Assembly (NCBI RefSeq): GCF_030813695.1
Contig: NZ_JAUSVA010000002.1
Span: forward strand, 806,001-870,000
DNA: 64,000 nt
From: Kitasatospora herbaricolor
GTDB taxonomy: Bacteria > Actinomycetota > Actinomycetes > Streptomycetales > Streptomycetaceae
Direction: 5' to 3'
Made by a program: the position numbers and the translations under genes. Below, piece after piece: positions 60,801 through 64,000 of the stretch; the stretch's first letter is position 1; every line of letters starts with the position of its first letter. The notes below the pieces were generated by a model that saw nothing but the letters and a program-made list of their open reading frames with translations, was not told the DNA's origin and searched no databases.

Positions 60801-62935
60801 TTGACCTGATGAGCCGTCAGCGCCTGGGTGCGGTGCTCCCCCAGGTGGCCGCCGGTGCTGAAGACCGGGGCGTCGGCCCGGTTCAGCGGCGAGCCGGTGG
60901 CCAGCAGGTCCATCGCACCGTGCAGTTGCGCCCCGGGCGAGCCGATCTGGCCGAGGCCGTGCACGGTGGTGGCGGGCGCGGTGGTGACCGGGGTGAACGC
61001 GCCGCCGGGGTGGACGCCGGCGCTCGGGCTCAGGTTCACGGCCGGGTGCACGGTGGTCGCCGGGTGGATGCCGTTCGCCGGGGCGAGCAGGTCGGCCGTG
61101 TGCACCGCCGGAACGTGCGGGGCGGCGGTGTGCAGCGCGCCCGTGCCTGCGGTGCCGACGGTGCCGAGCCCGTTCACGGCGGTGCCCGGCTGGTGCAGCA
61201 GGCCCACCGTCTGGGTCTGCAGGGCCGGCAGGTGGACGGTGCCCGTACCGGCACCGAGGCTGTCGGTGAGATGGGCGGCCGGGGTCACGGGGTGCGTGCT
61301 GCCGAGCGTCCCCGGCAGGTGCAGGGTGCCGGGGCTGCCGGCGTGGCCGGCCAGGTTGCCGGCGCCGACGGGGGTGTGCGCGCTGACGCCGAGGCCGGTG
61401 TCCAGGTGCAGGCCGCTCGGGGTGACCGTCAGATTGGCCCAGTCGCCCATCCGGACGGCGTGCAGCTCGCGCACCGGGGTGTCCAGCAAGGCGTCCAACT
61501 GCCGTACCGCGTGCGGAGCGAGCGAGAGCTGGTCGGCGAAGCCGCTGTGCACGCCGAAGGTCGGCGGGCGGGAGAAGCCCAGACCGAGGCCGCCCGGCTC
61601 CAGGTGCGGCAGCTCCAGGCCGCGCGGGCCCGACCAGTCGCCGAGCCGGATCTTGGCGAGGTCCGCGCGCGGCAGGTCCACCAGGGCGTCCACCTGGTGC
61701 AGCGGCGGCGGCACCGGGATCGCCGCCGCCGTCCGGCCGGCGGTGCCCAGGATCGGCGCGCCGAACCGGAACTTGCCCAGCACGCCGCGCTCCACGAACC
61801 CGATCCGCAGCGCGCCGCGCAGCCCGTACTGGCCGATCTCGGCCGCGTCCACCGGGAGCACCAGCCGCAGCCACTTGGTGCCGCCGAGTTCGGCGCGGGC
61901 GAAGTTCCAGGAGGCGGTGCCGAACCGGCCGAGCCCGGCGGGCAGGCCGCGGACCAGCCCGGGGATCGCCTTGATGCCGTTGATGACGGCGAGGCCGCTG
62001 CCGCGGAAGGTCATGCCGGCCCAGTTGGGCAGCTTGGTGACGGAGTTCAGCACCCAGAGGCCGCCGGACTTCACCCAGTTGCCGGTCAGCGAGGCGAAGT
62101 CGCGCAGGCCGGGCAGGAAGGCGAAGCCGTGCATCCCGCCGCCGGTGAACATGCCTCGGAAGAAGTTGGCCACCGCCTGGCCGACGCCCTTGATGCCCTT
62201 CCAGGTGAACTTGGCCCCGGCACTGATCAGTTTGAGCAGCGGCAGGCCCTTGGTGGTCGGCGCGATCATGCCGAGGCCGGAGAGGAAGAGGTCCAGCGCG
62301 CTGGCCTTGCCCTGGGCGAAGTCCACCGCGGTCTTGACGAAGATCGCCAGGTTGACGCCGATCGCGATCAGCGCGATCGGCCCGCCGAAGATCAGGGCCG
62401 GCAGGATCAGTGCGATCGCCAGCCACTGGAAGGCCTCCCAGAAGAGATCGCAGTCGGAGACCGGCTGCTTGATGCCCCGGGCCGCGCTGCTGAGCGCGCT
62501 GCCGGCCGTCCGCCCGGCCTCGTCCTGGGCGGTGCCGGCGGCCCGGGCGGTGCTCGCGAGTTCGGTCAGCCGGGTGTCGTCCTTGGCCAGGCCGCGCCCC
62601 TGGGAGAGCGCGTTGTCGGCGCGCCACTGCTGGTCGCGGACCACGCCGGCGTACGTGGTGAGCGCCCGGGCGGAGTTCTCGAAGGCGTCGGCGACGGACT
62701 GCACGAAGCCGCGCAGCGGGCCGCTGATCTTGTCCCGGAGGGCGTCCGCGGTCTGTCCGACGAAGGCGCCGTCCCCGGTCTTGTCGAGCACCGCGTCCAG
62801 CGCGTCGTCGATCTCCCTGGCCACCCGCCCGAGGTCGGCCAGCGAGCGCTGCACCTCGTCCATCCGCTCCGGGTCCCCGGGGGTGGGGTCGGCGGTCAGG
62901 CCGATCGCGCTCCAGTCGGTCGGACGCTGGGCCAT
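54869..62935 (-). CDS. Giant T7SS-associated polymorphic-toxin-like protein (2688 aa)
   Basis: The N-terminus (about 1-150, RPTDWSAIGLTADPTPGDPE, helical hairpin with FVGQTADALRDKI) matches the putative T7SS-secreted domain of streptomycete polymorphic toxins. A hydrophobic segment (about 170-215, WLAIALILPALIFGGPIALI) and more short helices follow. About 450-860 is His/Pro/Ala-rich and disordered, and about 1000-2400 carries repeated G-D-R-rich modules ending in F/Y-D-x-x-G motifs, RHS/YD-like. The last about 255 residues (KVALEFGQEFILEFGANLAVNG, GWVNGSMNAAVWGV) form a glycine-rich helical domain with no toxin motif I know. GAGAGGA precedes the ATG at 62935. Forward coding continues across all 8 kb without breaks. 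Confidence 0.82.
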   Translation of the reverse strand: MAQRPTDWSAIGLTADPTPGDPERMDEVQRSLADLGRVAREIDDALDAVLDKTGDGAFVGQTADALRDKISGPLRGFVQSVADAFENSARALTTYAGVVRDQQWRADNALSQGRGLAKDDTRLTELASTARAAGTAQDEAGRTAGSALSSAARGIKQPVSDCDLFWEAFQWLAIALILPALIFGGPIALIAIGVNLAIFVKTAVDFAQGKASALDLFLSGLGMIAPTTKGLPLLKLISAGAKFTWKGIKGVGQAVANFFRGMFTGGGMHGFAFLPGLRDFASLTGNWVKSGGLWVLNSVTKLPNWAGMTFRGSGLAVINGIKAIPGLVRGLPAGLGRFGTASWNFARAELGGTKWLRLVLPVDAAEIGQYGLRGALRIGFVERGVLGKFRFGAPILGTAGRTAAAIPVPPPLHQVDALVDLPRADLAKIRLGDWSGPRGLELPHLEPGGLGLGFSRPPTFGVHSGFADQLSLAPHAVRQLDALLDTPVRELHAVRMGDWANLTVTPSGLHLDTGLGVSAHTPVGAGNLAGHAGSPGTLHLPGTLGSTHPVTPAAHLTDSLGAGTGTVHLPALQTQTVGLLHQPGTAVNGLGTVGTAGTGALHTAAPHVPAVHTADLLAPANGIHPATTVHPAVNLSPSAGVHPGGAFTPVTTAPATTVHGLGQIGSPGAQLHGAMDLLATGSPLNRADAPVFSTGGHLGEHRTQALTAHQVNIHLSEFAPPRAVTAPPAVLPGVHAPGVGAGAVTRIDEALGLLDHGGHGLTPPPVTSAVQPPAAHTPGLTAHTPPPLVQAPLVQAPPVHPSSAAAAPHGAGAAPGRLTGAQLDQLWRQQSDRVVALFGAADDPARAAKLQAWQELTLARHEFGKAERLLADLDARPGSGSRPSPVRIHAQASVDVAAQRLDESLDRLGALGVDPARMDQDLARLSADSLRERPRLLGGSGGSQAMPQLNPQPVPQVLVQAAPPPPVLLPLADGAAAGPNGWRIETTVTPGGPVHRMLDAHNVPDPLMQPVSRPGGGFDVHNAHLGSTASYDGTGRLVAEEIPLGGLDGAPTGQWVHTDFDGHGAPTHEVRDATGPLPLNVTARPTGGFDLRDPLTGGHRGFDQGGALVEEGRPLLDAGGTRVGPVLVLSHDNGTLTHTLAGPGGHRLDVLPGGAGLRVTHPVTGRSVHVDVQGRFLDEGLALGDGAGLRGARFAVPDGVGGHVLTDAAGTRLAQPVTTLPDGTVRITDAATGVSVRHGADGLRVESGLSLADAAGVRGGHFLVDGAPHRITDAAGRPNGLTADQLAGGGWRVTDPHTGVSTRYTPQGGFAEQGLALGDGAGLRGARFAVPDGTGGHVLTDAAGTRLPQPVTTLPDGTVRITDAATGASVRHGADGLRVETGLSLADAGGLRGARFAVPDGAGGHLLTDITGARLPERVVAHPGGGFRVERPPTAPGGGLRYERHGADGTLDARGQQLLDAGGVQVGHLERPVGGPAHPLAPAPHWLDGGFRPDPRRVVTADGTGFRVGDLDGGHQVFDDAGRLTDDATRLRGPGGAPVDRWVVAHTPQGGPRTLTVVDATDAPLPHLTVTERPGGVRQITDTTAGGDFVRHGADGSRLEAGTSLRGPDGNPNGTFAVVPEPNPAGVRMPGRLEDAAGTAVPHRIVTVRADGGLQVTFDRPGGPRDGEFTAYDPNGGAVTHQGVNVLDGGRRTDHQYVIDHTPAAGATWSRQPHPAAAHPAPAAGTGAFHHGRVEITGNGGRIRLLGSTYTPVEVFERRVLPGGGVLDAYRRTDTISFGDLNRRTGWAHWDDTGALAGHGTRRYDTSGFGWRDVDHRGTTVHEYRDGLQKTGGVAGHTFAVRGAGGRWTWHRFDGAGTELAHGPRTPHRDGGWTDRLADNTLVQKQYGMAHGPDKAGHFQEHTWRAGVQHTWERQSPHGKEVGKREVLTTDQGVLVTSRWSEQRPPVWVRDRLVHAGTPQGAAAHLATDTRFQTFHWNKTGGVNAGGVHAVGGVRYVAMDGALVDLGADGRFVRSTVKLHSGNTLKVGDHATPPGHPPTDPAHIPWEEPGRRGYRADLPPAPGGGANRPIWQDRFQDPAGGWVVAREGFADGSVREYRVPPQVNPATGQVNGRLDNPWVQRDAHGNLTGTHDTWSDAHGNPTRITGTGRPDSARWHWTATDHLGNVTTGNRTVFRGSDDPRLPWDDSFRDFDGAGALVRERNMLDGGRWTDSWRGTAPGGGERWFTRKYGPGGAVVDYGAGQQVRRWWNGTTRAWEDGWHAGARHFRDEFRPAGGGPALTVREVPPHLALGDGPLRVREYVPGGGAPHPAGAWKEFDHGAVVRERKPLGDGTFLEKDAWRSQWRRYDGNGRIVAQRTDSGLVWESTPGGGLRVTGNEYDFRGPLTEIRGFGRRIREANRLPWGDSVSVRVPRMQNALDGVPGLPAAAGGRVPLGEALYQPYWKVLAKKVALEFGQEFILEFGANLAVNGIVAAANHKQFTGKDALKAFANAAVGAGVKSLVSTGMHEIRGSFTGGPKSVLGNVDGGKHEFRRPNNHDKNWSNEWAGNETPTRWRGGTYDFFYNAALGGVVGWVNGSMNAAVWGVTGADGKTHVLSGMDAFLDGGIAGLAGLTTASSAALAKNAVIMGGGSRFFHRQGFGEFWLQLPFKIFEKTVTSLWLTNAYRASINPPWYRNPLPPAPGPQQGQNP
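58793..59405 (-). repeat. Direct repeat (402-bp offset) inside the giant gene
   Basis: About 210 bp at 58793-59003 recur nearly unchanged at 59195-59405 (for example VTTLPDGTVRITDAATG twice). A weaker third copy begins near 58740. It encodes residues about 1177-1380 and shows that the RHS-like region has grown by duplication. Confidence 0.85.
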
Positions 62936-63180
62936 CTCGGGTCCTCTCCGTACGCGGCCTGGCGGGCGGGGCACTCCCCCGGCGTGCGCACAGCACTCCC
63001 GGCCTGACCACGTGCGAAGCCACGGCGCGGTTCACCGGGCGGCTACGGGCCTGTTCACCCGGGCCGGGACGGGCCTGTTCCCCCGGCCGGGCGGCCGGCA
63101 CGCGCGGGCGCGGTGAACCGCGGCCCCCTCCCGCACGTGGTCAGGCCGGAGCAGCACGGCTACCCGACCGGAGGGACCTC

Positions 63181-63993
63181 TTGCCCGACTTCGCGATGGA
63201 CTACGGCATCCTCAACGAGGCCCGCAAGGACCTGCACGACCTGGCCGACCGGATCTCCCCCACCCTGTCCAACAGCGTCTTCTCGCAGCTGGGTTCGGGG
63301 AATCTGGGCGACGCCCAGGCGGTGTTCGGCGACCCGAACGTCACCAACGGGTTCCGCAGCCTCTACCGGCTCTCCAAGGACCCGATGAACCGGGCCGTGG
63401 ACCACCTCAAGCAACTGGGCGACGTCTTCGGGGCCGTCGCCGACGGCTACTTCGACGTGGACGCGCAGATCTCCGACGGCCTCGGGGTGATGGGCGCCAA
63501 CATGGGGCTGGACGCCTGGCGCGGCCGGAAGTCCGCCTGGGACTACCGCAACGCCCACGCCGACCAGTGCACCCCTGACGAGCACGGCAAGGTGCCGGAG
63601 TTCTGCAGTGCCACCGACCCGGGCGCGCCGCCGGTCGACCAGACCATCGACACCGCCAACGGCTCGGTCCACACCCATCTCACCCTGGACGGCAACAACA
63701 ACGTGGTCAAGGAGGAGACGACCGTCACCCACGACGGCCAGACCTACACCTCCACCACCAGCTACACGGACAACGGCAAGTCCTTCACCACCGACACCGT
63801 GTACTCGGACGGCACCAAGAACCACGCCGAGACCCATCTGCACGACGACGGCACCGGCGACATGACGGTCACCGACAACGACGGCGTGAAGACCGAGTAC
63901 CACCGCGGCGGCCCGGGCCAGGAGTGGCAGCAGACCGGCGGCGGCAAGCCGGAGGACTCCTCGGACGACGGCTCCTACCCGCCGGTGTTCTGA
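63181..63993 (+). CDS. WXG100-like protein with long acidic repeat tail
   Basis: This 270-aa protein has helices over residues 1-100 (YGILNEARKDLHDLADRISP; RAVDHLKQLGDVFGAVADG) like the ESAT-6/WXG100 fold but without a clear WxG. A stretch with two Cys (CTPDEHGKVPEFCS) follows, then a Thr/Asp/Gly-rich beta-repeat tail (about 160-270) with HLTLDGNNNVVKEETTVTHDG-type repeats. The TTG at 63181 is chosen because GGAGGGA is 5 nt upstream; an ATG at 63196 is too far. It is divergent from the giant gene with a 245-bp gap and is its likely secretion partner. The stop is 10 bp from the window end. Confidence 0.7.
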   Translation: MPDFAMDYGILNEARKDLHDLADRISPTLSNSVFSQLGSGNLGDAQAVFGDPNVTNGFRSLYRLSKDPMNRAVDHLKQLGDVFGAVADGYFDVDAQISDGLGVMGANMGLDAWRGRKSAWDYRNAHADQCTPDEHGKVPEFCSATDPGAPPVDQTIDTANGSVHTHLTLDGNNNVVKEETTVTHDGQTYTSTTSYTDNGKSFTTDTVYSDGTKNHAETHLHDDGTGDMTVTDNDGVKTEYHRGGPGQEWQQTGGGKPEDSSDDGSYPPVF

Positions 63994-64000
63994 CCGCACG

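Noticed and set aside
54884..63007. An open frame of about 2700 codons on the plus strand opposite the giant gene
   Set aside because: The frame stays open because of GC-rich codon bias on the other strand. It has no ribosome site, and its translation is Arg/Gly/Ala/Val-rich with no domain.

Overview
The window is very GC-rich, with a strong third-position G/C bias, GTG and TTG starts behind purine-rich ribosome sites, and secreted modular glycoside hydrolases. It also carries a CebR-type box and DasR-like sites. Together these point to a streptomycete-type actinomycete (Streptomyces or Kitasatospora). I saw no rRNA, tRNA, CRISPR array or complete insertion sequence.

Bases 1-3000 hold the end of an unrecognised gene, a DUF1269-like glycine-zipper membrane protein and an ABC exporter. 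Bases 3.3-27.2 kb are a polysaccharide-degradation region. In order it has a GH5 cellulase under a perfect CebR box, a decayed CBM2 remnant, a GH10 xylanase, a three-discoidin GH16 beta-1,3-glucanase, a sialidase remnant, a PI-PLC-like secreted protein, a VOC protein and a GH18 chitinase next to a DasR-like site. A TetR/FAD-monooxygenase pair interrupts this region. It continues with a ricin-B/beta-helix secreted protein, a GH2-AbfB protein, a frameshifted GH127-CBM13 protein, an orphan sugar-binding lipoprotein and an aldose 1-epimerase. A 13-bp LacI-type operator sequence is shared between the GH16 promoter and the lipoprotein promoter 17 kb away, which suggests one sugar-responsive repressor controls both.

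Bases 27.4-52.2 kb are mostly housekeeping and accessory genes: an MMPL exporter, hydrolases, ribokinase, GNAT, type II thioesterase, a PAP2-lipid kinase fusion, a PAS/GAF/SpoIIE phosphatase with an anti-sigma-type ATPase domain, a TetR/DHFR-like divergent pair, MscS, CsbD, a NhaA-DsbA fusion, a FUSC protein and an MprF-like protein. The most unusual gene here (46655-47929) joins a GntR/HutC regulator to the DNA-binding half of an IS630-type transposase. It has a DasR-like palindrome in its own promoter.

Bases 52.3-64.0 kb form a type VII secretion-linked locus. A WXG100-like protein with an acidic tail is divergent from a 2688-residue protein with a T7SS-type N-terminus, and that gene overlaps by one base a beta-helix/AAA+ (CbxX/EccA-like) fusion gene. 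No core secretion genes and no known toxin domain are visible, so this is the best candidate here for an undescribed effector system.
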